DNA of 64,000 nt. It comes from Notospermus geniculatus. Lineage: Eukaryota > Nemertea > Pilidiophora > Heteronemertea > Lineidae. Under the pieces are notes generated by a model, which saw nothing but the letters and a program-made list of their open reading frames with translations, was not told the DNA's origin and ran no database searches. The translations under genes and the position numbers were made by a program. Location of the stretch: assembly GCA_002633025.1 (NCBI GenBank), contig NMRB01000964.1:42027-106026 (forward strand). Direction: 5' to 3'. Shown piece by piece: positions 1-10,745 of the stretch (the stretch's first letter is position 1; each line of letters begins with the position of its first letter).

Positions 1-880
1 CGTGGTGCCTAATTTGGCTTGATTTACTTGCAAAAGTAAAAAGCCACTTAAGACCCAAAGCAGTCATTACAGATCCCCATGCACTAAGCATGTTAAATCC
101 CATGTGAGTTGCAAGAGACATGGGAAGCTTTATTCAACAAACGATGCATGCGTGCTATCTCAGCCGGATCCCTCATCGATTATAACAAGACAAGTGAGAT
201 AAGGCTTTTAAGTTACCAGTGTCGCCAAATCTAATTCTTCATTCATCTTGAAACTTGGAAAGAGAGGCAGTCATTTTTCAAATGCCTCAGATAAATGCCT
301 CTCCGATGGAGGGAAAGTCAGAAATAAGAAGGTCAACTTGCATCATGCAGAGAGAAAGTGCGTTCTAACTGGTAACTGGTCAGTGTAATCTATACCGAGT
401 GATGGACAGCAGTGTTGGTGCATGGCCAATTCGATGTGGCAGGCTGGAATTCGCACCTCACACCGGAGCACCCTAGAATTCGTATAGGGCTACGCTTTAC
501 ACAAGCACAGATTATGGCCTACAAGCAAAGAGGAAAGACGTTATTTAATGATTATCTGGCGGAAGACTTACTTTTTTTAAAGCAAGGATAATTGCTTTAA
601 AGCAGTGTTCCACAGTTCGACTATAGCTCATCTGGTTCTCACCAGTCTATCTGGCCTGACGCCCATCTAGCCTGGTTTGAATCCATCACATTTCCCGCTT
701 CTGAGGAGCTCAGAGCCTCACCCAATCATCGGTGTGCGAAGGCGAATCGACGTGCCAATCAAAATCCGTGTAACAAATGCGTGCGGGAAGAGAAGAGAAA
801 ATGCCGAACGGCGATTTGTTTCACGAGTTCTGATTGGCTCGGAGGCGGGTCAAGTAGGGGTCAGATTCATTTATAATTTA
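1..880. other. no gene recognised
   Basis: I see no convincing exon, RNA gene or structured repeat here. The only open frame (677-883) lacks coding character. Confidence 0.4.
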
Positions 881-901
881 TGAGTTAACGCAAAAGATGA
901 C

Positions 902-1138
902 ATGACTGGGACAAGGCCAAAGACGCAGTCGATGGCCTTGTTTGGACAAGATGGCTATAGCTATGACAATACATATACTGTGGACAAGAGTAAGACCAGT
1001 TTGAACGCGTCAGTCTACGATTCCAAAGCTTTAAGGAAGAAGAAAAGGAAAAAGGACAGACACAGAGCTAAGCATAAACGACTGCATGGTCTACCTGACA
1101 CATCAAACGCTCGCGGATTCTGTGATGTACCTGTTTAA
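902..1138 (+). CDS. possible coding exon, lysine-rich 78-aa open frame
   Basis: The frame is open from 884 and has an ATG at 902. It encodes a hydrophilic peptide with tyrosine and aspartate in the first half and a very basic middle (residues about 44-61, a run of K/R with KKKRKK), which could be a nuclear-localisation-like or charged cytoplasmic segment. Composition and codon choice look more coding-like than most frames in the window, but there is no recognisable domain, no clear polypyrimidine acceptor upstream and no polyadenylation signal next to the stop. No family is recognised; it may be chance. Confidence 0.25.
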   Translation: MTGTRPKTQSMALFGQDGYSYDNTYTVDKSKTSLNASVYDSKALRKKKRKKDRHRAKHKRLHGLPDTSNARGFCDVPV

Positions 1139-1847
1139 TCAATGAAAACCGAAGACTCATTAAGATGCAACGGAACGAAGGCTACAAAGAAATTTGCTGG
1201 ACATACCACTACCAATTCGACTTCAGAAACCAGCATGGTGATCTCCGGCCGGCTTTGTCGAAGTCTTGCTTGCCCACATGCACACGTACGTCACATTACC
1301 TCCCGTAGACGCACATGTAAACATCACAGGTAGATCAGGCTCCAAACCTATTTCAAACTAATTCTAAGGGTCTCCCGGGTTTAACATCTTTACTAGAACT
1401 GGTAAGTTTTCTTCTAAGTCGTGTTTGGTATTGTTTGCGCAAGGCAATCATGAGACAACACGTTGAGCGACATGAAAAAAAAGCAAATCCATCGAGTAAG
1501 AAATGCTTTTACATGTAATGTTCGAAGCGTTCACAACAAATCGACATAATTATCGATGTTTTCTTCACATATTCATTGCTTGAAGCGTGCATGTGTTCCC
1601 CGTTTGCAACTTTTATCCCACTGAGCCGAAAGTTGAAATGCTCGGATTGTAGCGCTGAATGAGCAGCTCATCTGAGTTCCACTGAAAGGTTTCAGGATAG
1701 ACTGGGGTTAAAGTGTAAAGTCGGATGACACCTCTATTGTTGTTGATATCAGACTATAAACCCAAACTTTAACTTTTAACTTTAAGTCAGGGTAATGGGG
1801 TCATGTCGTTTCGCCCTCGTCATACAGTCCACACGGTAGCCTACATG
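1139..1847. other. no gene recognised
   Basis: Nothing supportable; the frame at 1142-1333 looks random. Confidence 0.35.
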
Positions 1848-2237
1848 TAAGGTAAACTGGGGTAATAGTAGCCCCTGGGTACGAGTAGCCCCTAGCAATT
1901 AAGGCACCATGTTTCTATCTGTTGGTAATACATTTATGGGGTGTAAATCCCCCAAGTTAGCTGTACGTTGGGTCCCATTCTCCTGTACAAAGCCCAGTTC
2001 TTGGGTCCAATGATAAAGTCAGTGTCCTGGGCCCGGTTGCACAAAAGCATACTATGCGTAGTATCATTCTATCTCCTAGTTGGCTTCTAACTTATGCGTT
2101 TGTATACGAAGTTAGAAGTCAACTAGGAGATAGAATGATACTACGCCTAGTAATGCTTTTGTGCAACCGGGCCCTGAACTTTATCTAGGCTAGGGGCTAC
2201 TATTACCCCGGGGCTACTATTACCCCAGTTTACCTTA
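1848..2237. mobile_element. MITE with GGGGTAATAGTAGCCCC-type inverted ends, interrupted by a second hairpin
   Basis: The left end (1848-1895) reads TAAGGTAAACTGGGGTAATA and the right end (2190-2237) is its inverted complement. Both ends carry the words GGGGTAATAGTAGCCCC / GGGGCTACTATTACCCC, repeated twice on the right. No coding capacity; about 390 bp including the inner hairpin at 2029-2174. Non-autonomous DNA transposon by structure; superfamily not determined. Confidence 0.75.
2029..2174. mobile_element. fold-back MITE starting GGGCCCGGTTGCACAAAAG
   Basis: Near-perfect hairpin: GGGCCCGGTTGCACAAAAGC at 2029 is mirrored at 2155-2174, with arms of about 60 bp and a short spacer containing GCGTTTGTATAC. 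It lies inside the MITE at 1848-2237. The flanks (GATAAAGT..CAG and CTGAACTTTATC) also pair, so the palindrome may extend to about 2012-2185. Confidence 0.8.
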
Positions 2238-3200
2238 TATTTCAAATGAACTCACGTCATCATGGTATGCGTTAATCCAAGTCAAGTATCTTTCATTACC
2301 TATGTTTCGATAGTTGCATCATAAAGTCAATTTGGTATCAATTATGCTTTACCAGAAGTTCATCATGCTATAATGTACCCATTTGCATTGAATTACTAGT
2401 AGTTATGATCTGAAGCACTTTGTCATCCTGTTGAATACACGCATTTCTGTGTTTGTCATTTCAATACATGATGTTTGCAAAATAGCACCAGTTTTCCATC
2501 GACATGATCATCAGCCACACCTCTTTCGCTCCAATGCTGTTGTTAGTTGTGGACAGCAAATATAGGTTTGCATGCAGCTGATCAGACTAAAACGATGATT
2601 ACACAACTACGGTTTTCATCTTGTCCAGGCATAGGAGTAACGAGGCTAATGAACGCGAGGTTGAACATAATACGGACCATAAAACCAAACGCTATTGCAT
2701 TGCATCGACTATGTTTCAAAAGACCGGTATTTTATGCCTGACTGTCATGACTGTCCATATAGCCAATTCTCCATTTGCTAGCTTTGCGTCACTGCAGCAC
2801 GATACAACTTCGACATGGCGGCTGCCAACGAATTACATCGTTGTAGCGTACAGCACGCCAAGTAATAGAGTTAGAACATGACAAATCTGTTTTGAGGAAA
2901 AACAGAGTTACAATGAATCTCCATAATGATGGCCACAAAATACTAGCCAACGGCGTGTCAAATGCCAGTGCAATGTTATTTCGGAGTGTTTACGGACCTG
3001 ACGCCTTAAAAGCCCAAAATGAGCATTACGTGTATACATCGTGACTGAAGACAAGCACACGGCCCGTTTTATGCTCAGTTTTAGCCTTATACACCTGCGT
3101 CAGGAAACTTTGCATCAACTGTTGGCCACGAAATGTCAGGAAGTCGAAGTTGACAAATGGAGATGAAGCATACTTCTTCAAAGTAACGATAGTAAACATA
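2238..3200. other. no gene recognised
   Basis: Two short overlapping frames (2547-2881) have no coding character. No repeat structure noticed. Confidence 0.35.
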
Positions 3201-3424
3201 GGGCCGATTTTTTAAACGATGGTTGAGATAACCATCAGGTTTCATTAACCCTCAGTTGACAAACTGTTTGTTAATCGAAGTGAATTTTTCGATTTTATGA
3301 ATCGTTGATAGCCAAACATTCTAAAAGTCAAAATGTTTAGGCCTACTTTGGTTAATTTACGGTTTGTCAGAAAAGTCGATGGTTAAACCGAGGTTTACCT
3401 TAACTATCGTTTAAAAATCGGCCC
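3201..3424. mobile_element. MITE with GGGCCGATTTTTTAAACGAT inverted ends
   Basis: 3201-3226 (GGGCCGATTTTTTAAACGAT...) is inverted at 3400-3424 (ATCGTTTAAAAATCGGCCC). The subterminal GATGGTT words also pair. 224 bp, no coding capacity. Confidence 0.7.
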
Positions 3425-3429
3425 ATTAC

Positions 3430-3500
3430 GTCGTCTCCGAATTTCGAAAATTTTCGACCCCAACCGGGGTAGAAGAAAATTTGCGAAATTCGGAGACGAC
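3430..3500. repeat. short fold-back of the GTCGTCTC(T/C)GAATTTCGC family
   Basis: GTCGTCTCCGAATTTCG at 3430 is mirrored by CGAAATTCGGAGACGAC ending at 3500, around a centre with ACCCCAACCGGGGT. Related sequence occurs near 10750-10862, 17497-17603 and 25031-25095. Confidence 0.65.
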
Positions 3501-3936
3501 TTTTATGTTTACTATCATTTTGTGTGTCGTTTTTTTGTGCTCTATGTTGGATATCTTCAAAGTAACGAAACGTTTTTAAAATGGTTAAAGAACAGACCAC
3601 AATTTTAACTATTTTATTTTTTGATTACAACCAGAAACTTGCATGCACGTGTTTAGGAATATCCGTTTCTGTTAATCAGCGACATACAACGAAGATATCG
3701 GAGCAACAGAACGAATAAAGAAGACAAATGGGACCAGCCTTTTTCATCAATTCTTGATCGACTCTGTCAAAGCAAGCTTTTCTTATCTTATCTGACGATA
3801 TCATTTTCCGGATTACATGGGAATTTTTCCAATATCCGTTTGTGATACGGCGACCCCGGGATACTCTGTGGCCTGACCGGAAGTAGGGTGCTTAACTCAA
3901 CTCACGTCAACATTAGTTTTCTTACTTTCGGAGGTA

Positions 3937-4143
3937 ATGGAGATATTTCAAAATATTGCACGTTTGCCCGGATACATTGTATATGATACAAATCCTTTAG
4001 TAGCCCCAAGTTCTTTTATGGGTGGGAGTTGGCCATTAGATTCATATAAATACACATTAGAGCATCAAGAAATTAATATCATATCGCGTGAGTTATACAA
4101 TAATATCGCACATCGGATCCATAGCAGACTGACTCCCGACTGA
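3937..4143 (+). CDS. possible short coding region, 68 aa
   Basis: ATG at 3937 follows a pyrimidine-rich stretch (TTTTCTTACTTTCGGAG), so this could be either an acceptor or a start. The peptide begins MEIFQNIARLPGYIVYD and has balanced composition. The codons are AT-rich, there is no known domain, and no polyadenylation signal is close. Weak candidate. Confidence 0.2.
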   Translation: MEIFQNIARLPGYIVYDTNPLVAPSSFMGGSWPLDSYKYTLEHQEINIISRELYNNIAHRIHSRLTPD

Positions 4144-4190
4144 TGTAATGTACATGAATATAATGTACAATGTACGTACATGTACAAGCC
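4141..4190. repeat. GTACAT/ATGTAC-rich stretch
   Basis: Degenerate tandem TGTACAT words; the same word is scattered through the whole window, which is common in some marine invertebrate genomes. Confidence 0.6.
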
Positions 4191-5110
4191 TCTTTCTTCG
4201 TCTATTGTGTAGGAGGACATTGGATGGAGTGTCCTTTTTTATTGCACAATGGTTGGTGACTCATCTATCTATGGCCTGCCTCTCAAGTTGGACTATTAAT
4301 TCATTTCCCTTTCTTTAATATTCACTACATCACTGATGATGCAACAACCAAGTCTACATGTATTTCATGCACGTCCTAGTCTACTGCCGTCAGAGGGGTC
4401 AACACACGTTGCCACACATCTTGTAGCCAATCAATGTCAGACTGCAACTTTCCATTCGAATCAATGGATTAACATCAGGAATCTATTTGCAATACGCCAC
4501 TTATCGAAAACCCGATACGTACTGTTTTACTCGGGCAAGGTGGCCAATGATGAGTATACGATACGGTCTATAATTGTTCGATTTTAATAAAAAAACGTTA
4601 ACTAGCTGTGTTTTCAATTGGTATGATGACTTCGTGATTCGTTTCACGCTTAAAATAAACATATACCTCACAAGTACAAGCTATAGGTTTGTGTATAATG
4701 AAGTCAGCGATTCTTTTTGACTGACTCGTGGTACAGGTGAACATCGTATTATCAGACAAAACATCCCTGTTAGCAAAACGCGATTGTCTTGATGATCATA
4801 AGCTCAGAGTTGTTACACCAAGAGTTCCTTCGTAGGTATATAACAACACCGACAACATTTTACCTGCCAGAGACTCTTCTGTAACACCGTCTTGTTTAAG
4901 TTGGCAGAACATTGGGAAAGCAAATCTAAAATAATATTATGGGTTACAGTCCAAATCACGACGGCAGTCAGTTCTTAAGTATACATGTATTGAGTGACAG
5001 ATAGATTCTCAACGAACCTAAGGCCGTAGGGCCACGATGGTTTGTGGTAAAAGCGAAAGAAAGCTTTTCAGAACACATCGTTAAACTAACATTGTACACA
5101 ATGTTTTCAA
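4191..5110. other. no gene recognised
   Basis: The frame 4336-4587 ends directly before AATAAA, but its peptide has no coding character that I can defend. Otherwise nothing. Confidence 0.3.
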
Positions 5111-5114
5111 AGAT

Positions 5115-5328
5115 ACACTGGTCGACAGAAATATTAGGACAGTGGCCAATTTGAAGTTTGATGTAAGTTTCCACCTGTTAATGAATGTAATGAACTCAAC
5201 TTGTGTTCCTATATTGTGGGAAGGGTCCTTCTTTCCCCTTGCTTCAATTTCAGTGAATTACATCATAATCAGTGGCAATGAGGTATGACAATTAGGCAAC
5301 TGTCCTAATTTATTTCTGTCCACCGGTG
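5115..5328. mobile_element. Tc1/mariner-like MITE, CACTGGTCGACAG family, TA-flanked
   Basis: Ends CACTGGTCGACAGAAATATT and AATTTATTTCTGTCCACCGGTG are inverted, and TA stands directly outside each end. It is related to the larger copies at 45521-45956 and 56673-57205, which share the subterminal word GACAGTGGCCAATTT. A TA duplication is typical of Tc1/mariner; no transposase is encoded. Confidence 0.75.
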
Positions 5329-5353
5329 TATCTATACTTTTCGAGATAAAGGC

Positions 5354-5465
5354 CCGTATTCTAGAAGCCTCCTTAACTCTAAGGTCCACTTTAAGCTTTT
5401 GTATTCTGCCCTGCAAACAATAGCTAAAGGTAAACCTTAGAGTTAAGGAAGCTTCTAGAATACGG
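5354..5465. mobile_element. fold-back MITE, CCGTATTCTAGAAGC
   Basis: CCGTATTCTAGAAGCCTCCT at 5354 is mirrored at 5446-5465, with the inner arm AACTCTAAGGT mirrored as ACCTTAGAGTT. Similar in plan to the hairpins at 51606-51724 and 62284-62405. Confidence 0.75.
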
Positions 5466-6262
5466 CAACAACAAAAAAAAACGACTGGAAAGAATTGATC
5501 ATCGCTTATATCGATATTTTGTCTAGTCTTAAAACACGATCACGGCCATCACACAGTTTGTCACATGAACAATAAAGCAATACATACATGTCTGAGAGGT
5601 TTGTTGAATTATCGAGACTCTTAGGAATATTACATGCGTAGTCAATAAATGTTGACATTTGTTGTTACTCAGCATCATTTTCAATCAGACGACCTTAACC
5701 AAGTTTATCCTTCAAGATAAAATAACATTACACAGAACACTTCACAGAAATTTGAAAGCGAACAACACTAATTATAGTTTTTAGTCATATTTCTATAGTA
5801 TAGAATACAATATTGTTTGTAATGGATCTTCTGACCAAAGTCAATTACACACGCCGTGTCTATTTTCCGTCTGCATCTATTGATTGTTAAACCTCGACTT
5901 TTGATGTAAAGATACATTTTCAATATGTTATTGATTGATTTTCCTTAGATAAACAATTACTAAGGATGAATGTATAGATGTATGAAGGAATGGATTTCTT
6001 TAATGTAGTTAACACAGTACAACAAAGTTCTTTGCTTTAAAGAGGCTGTCTCGCGAGTCAATTCCAATTCAAATTTGGATGTAACACTTTTTATTCATGG
6101 GCTGTAGGAGTTTCCAAACACATATTTTTTTACTTTTTACATACTCCTTCATCAAGCTTATTAAAAGTAGTATCTGTACGGGAATAGGCCCTAATTAATG
6201 TGATGTTGTTTATCAAACACTTTCCTCGATCAAAAGTGTTACATCTTCATACAACATCAAGC
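5466..6262. other. no gene recognised
   Basis: AT-rich intergenic or intronic sequence; nothing else seen. Confidence 0.35.
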
Positions 6263-6518
6263 GACCTTTTTCACCAAGCTCTCGTAACTTACGGGAGTGC
6301 GTAAACTATTGTCCATTTGCGGGCAAACTATTGTTCATTATACATGTAAGTCGGACAAAGGATTTGCATGCCCGTAAAAGTTATGGGGGCTTTGGGCCCC
6401 CGTAACTTTTAAGGAAACGCAAAACCTTTATCAGGCTGATAGTGAACAATAGGTTGCCCGCAAATGTACAATAGTTTACGCACTCCGTAGAGCTGCGGGG
6501 GCTTCGTGAATAAGGTCC
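6263..6518. mobile_element. nested fold-back MITE of the GAAGC..TTCGTGAAT family
   Basis: Outer inverted pair GACCTTTTTCACCAAGC / GCTTCGTGAATAAGGTC; middle pair GTGCGTAAACTATTGT / ACAATAGTTTACGCAC; inner hairpin at 6371-6411 (TAAAAGTTATGGGGGC / GCCCCCGTAACTTTTA). Related to the compact hairpins at 36769, 46727 and 57976. Confidence 0.65.
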
Positions 6519-7519
6519 TAGGTTTTTAGAGGGTGGCTAAAATTTGGACTTGTCTCGCCATACATTTTCTTTATGGGCTAGCAGATATGTAGGCCTAGCA
6601 GAATATCTTCGGTCTCATCGGAATCATTTATCGAATTGCAAAATGCAACATGGCGACTATATGCAGATTCTTCCTATTTTTACCCCCAATCTTTTTGACC
6701 CATTCTCTTGTGTTCAAGGAGAAAGCAAAAAAATATACATGTATACTGCAATACATGCTTTTGGACCAGTTGACTGTTTGAGGTAAATTCACTCCATGGT
6801 CGACAACTACATCATTTGCAAAAGCAGTGCGCATTTAAACTGTGATGAAATGGAAGTGGGCTGGGTTAGAAATGTTTACATGTAGCCTACTCTGTAACCC
6901 ATACAACGGAGATTACCGATAAGGTATAAGAAACATCCGATCTGCGTTGCCCTAGAGAAAGAGGTTTACTTGAGTAAGCTTATGTAGGCTTATCCAGGCT
7001 TCGAAACATAGGCCTACACGGCATTATTGGGAAATGCCAACTCAGCTTTTTGTTTCGGTTCAGTGTACGGAAGACTGAACGAGGCTTAATGATGTCATGC
7101 CCCTGAAGCCTAAACAATTCATATTTTTGAAAATAAGTGAAATAAACCTGGTGCATTATCTTTATCGTTGATATGCATTGTGGTATTCGAAAAGAATAAT
7201 GCCTAACTGCAGAAGAGTGCCTGGTTGATCGACAATACAATATTGTTCATCGTCGGATTAGAATACGTATGACTGCTTGCACTTTTTCCCACCACCCATC
7301 CAATCTAATCTGTACTGAAAATAACATCCAACAATAGTCTGCACAAGCTACATGCCCGAACCATGCAACGGCTGATGTTGAGATGTGAAAAACTGATATA
7401 TTACATACATCACGGAGTTGCGTTAACGGCCGGATATTTAGTCCTCTAATCAAATTCATCGAAGAAAAGACGTATACAAAAGTAATTTTTTTTAAATTTC
7501 AAAACAAGGTTGTACGTAC
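6519..7519. other. no firm gene; possible 3' continuation of the minus-strand exons at 7520-7957
   Basis: On the minus strand a pyrimidine-rich acceptor-like site (TTGTTGGATGTTATTTTCAG) lies near 7310 and is followed by a short open stretch. The sequence is otherwise featureless and repeat-like. No confident call. Confidence 0.25.
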
Positions 7520-7957
7520 CAATATTCATGAGCAGAACCATTAGTGTGAGCGTAGCTGGGCCTGCAATTGGAGCCATCAATGGCGTCGAAATACCGAAAA
7601 TATCTGCACCGTTGCCATCCCAGTATTCCCTCAGTCATCTACGATCCTCAATCCATGCCATTCTCTATTCATTTGTACTTTATTCCTCAAAATAGCTAAG
7701 AACAGTCCGAAAACCAGAATACTCCAAGCAGGCTGGAGAATAAAGTTAAGTCCTTTTGCGTAGCATTCCAGAATCATCTCAACTTATTCATGGGTATGGG
7801 GCGGATGGGAGCTGAGAATCGAAGAATTAATCTGGCCGGGCCAAATGAGGCCGGACACAATCCCTATCCATGTAAGAAACAAGACACCAAGTCCCCCTCC
7901 TGTCTGTAATACCGCCCACCACCTGAGATCCGAGCCAATGCAGCCACCGAGCAGCCT
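7520..7957 (-). pseudogene. broken membrane-protein coding stretch, unidentified
   Basis: Reading the minus strand, one frame runs from 7957 to 7634 with a single TAA at 7784-7786, then TGA at 7631-7633. A shifted frame takes over immediately (7635-7520) and ends at a good splice donor, ATTG|GTACGT. The three pieces all look membrane-like: a hydrophobic segment with LGVLFLTWIGIVSGLIW, one with WSILVFGLFLAILRN, and one with GISTPLMAPIAGPATLTLM. The last faintly recalls a MarC-type transporter helix, but that is a guess. One in-frame stop plus one frame change suggests a decayed gene, a sequencing error, or small introns I cannot define. Confidence 0.3.
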
Positions 7958-8566
7958 TTACGACTTGGCAACAACTAGCAACCCGCGAAGTACGCGAGAC
8001 GGCAACAGCGAAAGAGTGGTTCTCGCCTCTCTAGCTTGTAATGCTATTAAAAATGTACACTGGAACTGTTAGCGCAGATGGTGGGTTTTCCGAGTAACGC
8101 TCGCCCCCCGAAATGGCGTTTACTCCTCAGGATTAGAAGGGTTCACAGTTTTTATTTGGCTCCACATCGATCGGAATCTATCGATTCGTTGCCAATAGGA
8201 ACATGGTGTCTATGCGCGTTTCTCTTTCACGTAATTTCGTAGAAGCGTATTTGGCAAGCACGTCATCAATTTGGTCGGCTGATTTACATGTACAGAACGC
8301 TGTTCATAGTTTCCATGCTTGTTGGATGAATGGACCGGATAAATCTATGTTCTCCGATCATTCACATCGGCATTAGTGGGAATCCATTACAGTCTGTCCT
8401 ACAATAGTCATGCAGTGATGGAATATGATATGGCGGTCGAGGAAGCGTTATGTCTGCCGCTTCATGTCTGGCATTTATGTTTGTGGTTATTACAGTTGGG
8501 GGAAATGATACAGAGATATTGGAAACGTATGGCGGGCGAATTTTTTTATTTCTTTGTTTCAGTATA
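7958..8566. other. no gene recognised
   Basis: The frame at 8376-8762 runs into the repeat that follows and is not convincing. Confidence 0.3.
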
Positions 8567-9043
8567 CCCGCCCCCCCCCACACTCCTTAATTTTAGGGTA
8601 CACATATGCTTGTTTCTGAATTTAAAAAGGACCCCTTATGGATTAAGGAACCAAGGGAAATTTTCCACCCCTTCCTGCGGGCTTTTTTCATCCAAAATTA
8701 GACCCCCTAATGGAAGGAACCAAGATACTTTCACCCCTTTTTCGGGATTTTTATGCAATTAGACCCCCCTAATTGAAGGAACCAAGGGATTTTTACCCCC
8801 TTTTACCAGCTTTTTCATTGAGAATAGGACTTTCATACCCCTTTTTATTATTTTTTCGGGAAGAGAATCTTTTGACCCCCTTTTTAAAGAATTTTTCGGC
8901 AGAAAAGTCATTCAAAGTACCCCTATCTTGAGTGTTTTTCGGGAATTTTTTCCCGAACAGTGCTGCCGAAAATAACCCCTTTCCTGAGAAAATTGGAACG
9001 AGCATGCGGTGTGGTTGACCTCTGAACGGCGGGGGGGGGGGGG
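8567..9043. repeat. degenerate ~65-bp tandem repeat bounded by poly-C and poly-G
   Basis: The block opens with CCCGCCCCCCCCC (8567-8579) and closes with GGCGGGGGGGG (from 9028), i.e. inverted homopolymer ends. In between, units of about 60-70 bp share AGACCCCCTAATGG, AAGGAACCAAGGGA, TTTTACCCCCTTTT and TTTTTC. The repeats decay towards the right. Open frames crossing it (8376-8762 +, 8793-9112 -) are repeat frames. Confidence 0.65.
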
Positions 9044-9464
9044 TCCAGACATGTCATTGACCGGTGCATAAAGGATGGTCACCGTGCTTTTACAAGTAAC
9101 GGATCTGTGCATAAAACATTGGCATAGGTAGATTGTTTTTTAAACATTCATATACACGCGCATCTGCAGAAATTCAATAACGGGAAATCTGTAATGCATT
9201 GTTGATTACAACAGACTTTTTTGGCCAGAATTACGCTAATGCCGTCGAATCCCCCTGTGGACGAATGCATTCTTGATCTGACAGCGTCTGTGCATCTTGA
9301 TTGCCGACGGAGAAAAATATATCAGCCTTCACACGTACACATTTTTTCCCTCAGAAGAGACGGCGGCTTATTCCTTTTTCGTCATCCCTTATTACGGCTG
9401 GGCTTCCAAAATTACCGTGAAGCCACCGAAGTAAATTAAAAACGTGTGGTACGTGATTTCACAG

Positions 9465-9648
9465 GATTATCGAGCAAGATCTTTTGAAGTGCGGTGTATC
9501 AGTCTGAACTCATTCAGAAATGATGGAGAGATGCTGACTTGTCTGGATGATGATGTATGTGTGAGAAAAGTATTCGTCTCAAATAATCACACCGGAAAAC
9601 GAAGTAAGCCTGATGTCCGGCGAAGAAGCACAGTCGGCAGATTTAAGA
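9465..9648 (+). CDS. possible coding exon ending at a consensus donor
   Basis: The frame is open from 9435 to 9658. A possible acceptor (GTGATTTCACAG) precedes 9465, and a perfect donor, AAGA|GTAAGT, lies at 9649. The peptide ends in a basic segment (TGKRSKPDVRRRSTVGRF, then K/R). The last 23 codons are repeated at 10043-10111; in this frame three of the four differences are third-position synonymous and the fourth is K to R, as expected for coding sequence, although four sites give little statistical power. No family recognised. Confidence 0.35.
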
Positions 9649-9652
9649 GTAA

Positions 9653-10042
9653 GTGAGGTTTCGCAAATCTGACGAAACACGAAGTACGAAATACGAAATT
9701 GGACTTAATTTCCATGACGTAATATATTTTAGCAGATAGTTGCTCCCACAAAAATCGCCGGATACAAGAATGTCTTTTAGCATATGACGTTGGACCGATA
9801 GCATTACGGTGTACATCAAGCTTTGGAATTTATCTTTCGTTTCCACTTCGTAGATACGAAGTGGAAATTTAAAAATTCAAGATGCACCAAAAGTCTGTCG
9901 GTCTTACATTATATGCTAAAAGATGCACTGGCAGCAGGGACATTTGTGGTAACAACCATCTCCAGAAATATATTAGGTCCTGGAAGTGAAGTTGAATTTC
10001 GTATTTCGTACTTCGTGTTTCGTCAGATTTGCGAAACCTCAC
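9653..10042. mobile_element. MITE, GTGAGGTTTCGCAAATCTGA family (copy 1)
   Basis: Inverted ends of about 45 bp: GGTTTCGCAAATCTGACGAA... mirrored at the right, with a central palindrome CCACTTCGTAGATACGAAGTGG. Other copies at 22984-23374, 27620-28028 and 29782-30158 begin GGGAGG and are TA-flanked, pointing to Tc1/mariner-type mobilisation. This copy is unusual in being bracketed by 68-bp direct repeats (9584-9652 and 10043-10111). Confidence 0.8.
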
Positions 10043-10142
10043 TAATCACACCGGAAAACGAAGTAAGCCTGATGTCCGGCGCAGAAGCACTGTCGGCAGA
10101 TTCAGGAGTAATGCTCGAAAGATACAGGCGAAAGAACTTTAG
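10043..10142 (+). CDS. duplicate of the 3' part of exon 9465-9648, possible alternative terminal exon
   Basis: 10043-10111 repeats 9584-9652 with four substitutions. In the same frame as the first copy it continues through RSNARKIQAKEL to TAG at 10140. An AATAAA sits near 10475. An overlapping different frame stays open to 10410 with two hydrophobic stretches, so the true frame is uncertain. Confidence 0.25.
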
Positions 10143-10628
10143 AGAGACCATGGCTGGCAAAATAGACATCTTCCCTTATCCGGGAATCAAGTATGATCTC
10201 TCCACTTCTACCGTGATAACCCCAATACTGGGCTATATCCTTCACCAGTTCTTGTATCTCTTAACACCATCGTGGCCCCGTCTCTCAGGTCTGGCAGTTC
10301 GTGATGAGATCTATGTCAAAACCATTGGTTATGTCCAGTGGATTCTTTGGATCAGCATTGCTGGCTATGACATTGATCACTACGGTGGATCACCGGGAGA
10401 GGGCTGTTGACACAGATGCTACTTAGATCGCCACCGTGCGATGCAAACAAATAATTGAATAGTCACTTAACCAAATAAAGTGATTTGAATCAACTTCTTT
10501 TTCCGATTACATCAAACACGGCAACTATAGGCTTACGGTGAGACGTGTGCACACAGGCGCCGAGGGATGTTCAACGCACTGAAATTACAAGGATCTGAGA
10601 AGCCCTCGTTCCACAAAATGTATCAATT
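10143..10628. other. possible 3' untranslated region
   Basis: AATAAA near 10475, inside AACCAAATAAAGTG. No other feature. Confidence 0.25.
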
Positions 10629-10677
10629 AAAATATAAAATGTAAAATGTAAAATGTAAAATTAAAATGTAAAATGAA
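10629..10677. repeat. (AAAATGT)n microsatellite, imperfect
   Basis: Repeated TAAAATGTAAAATG units. Confidence 0.8.
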
Positions 10678-10745
10678 TTACACATGCTTATTCACCCGAA
10701 TGGTTATAACAGCACACGAAGGACACACGGTATATCAATATAAAG

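Noticed and set aside
9823-10410. 195-codon open frame
   Set aside because: The first half is MITE sequence. The second half competes with a different frame that shows a better substitution pattern in the duplicated segment.
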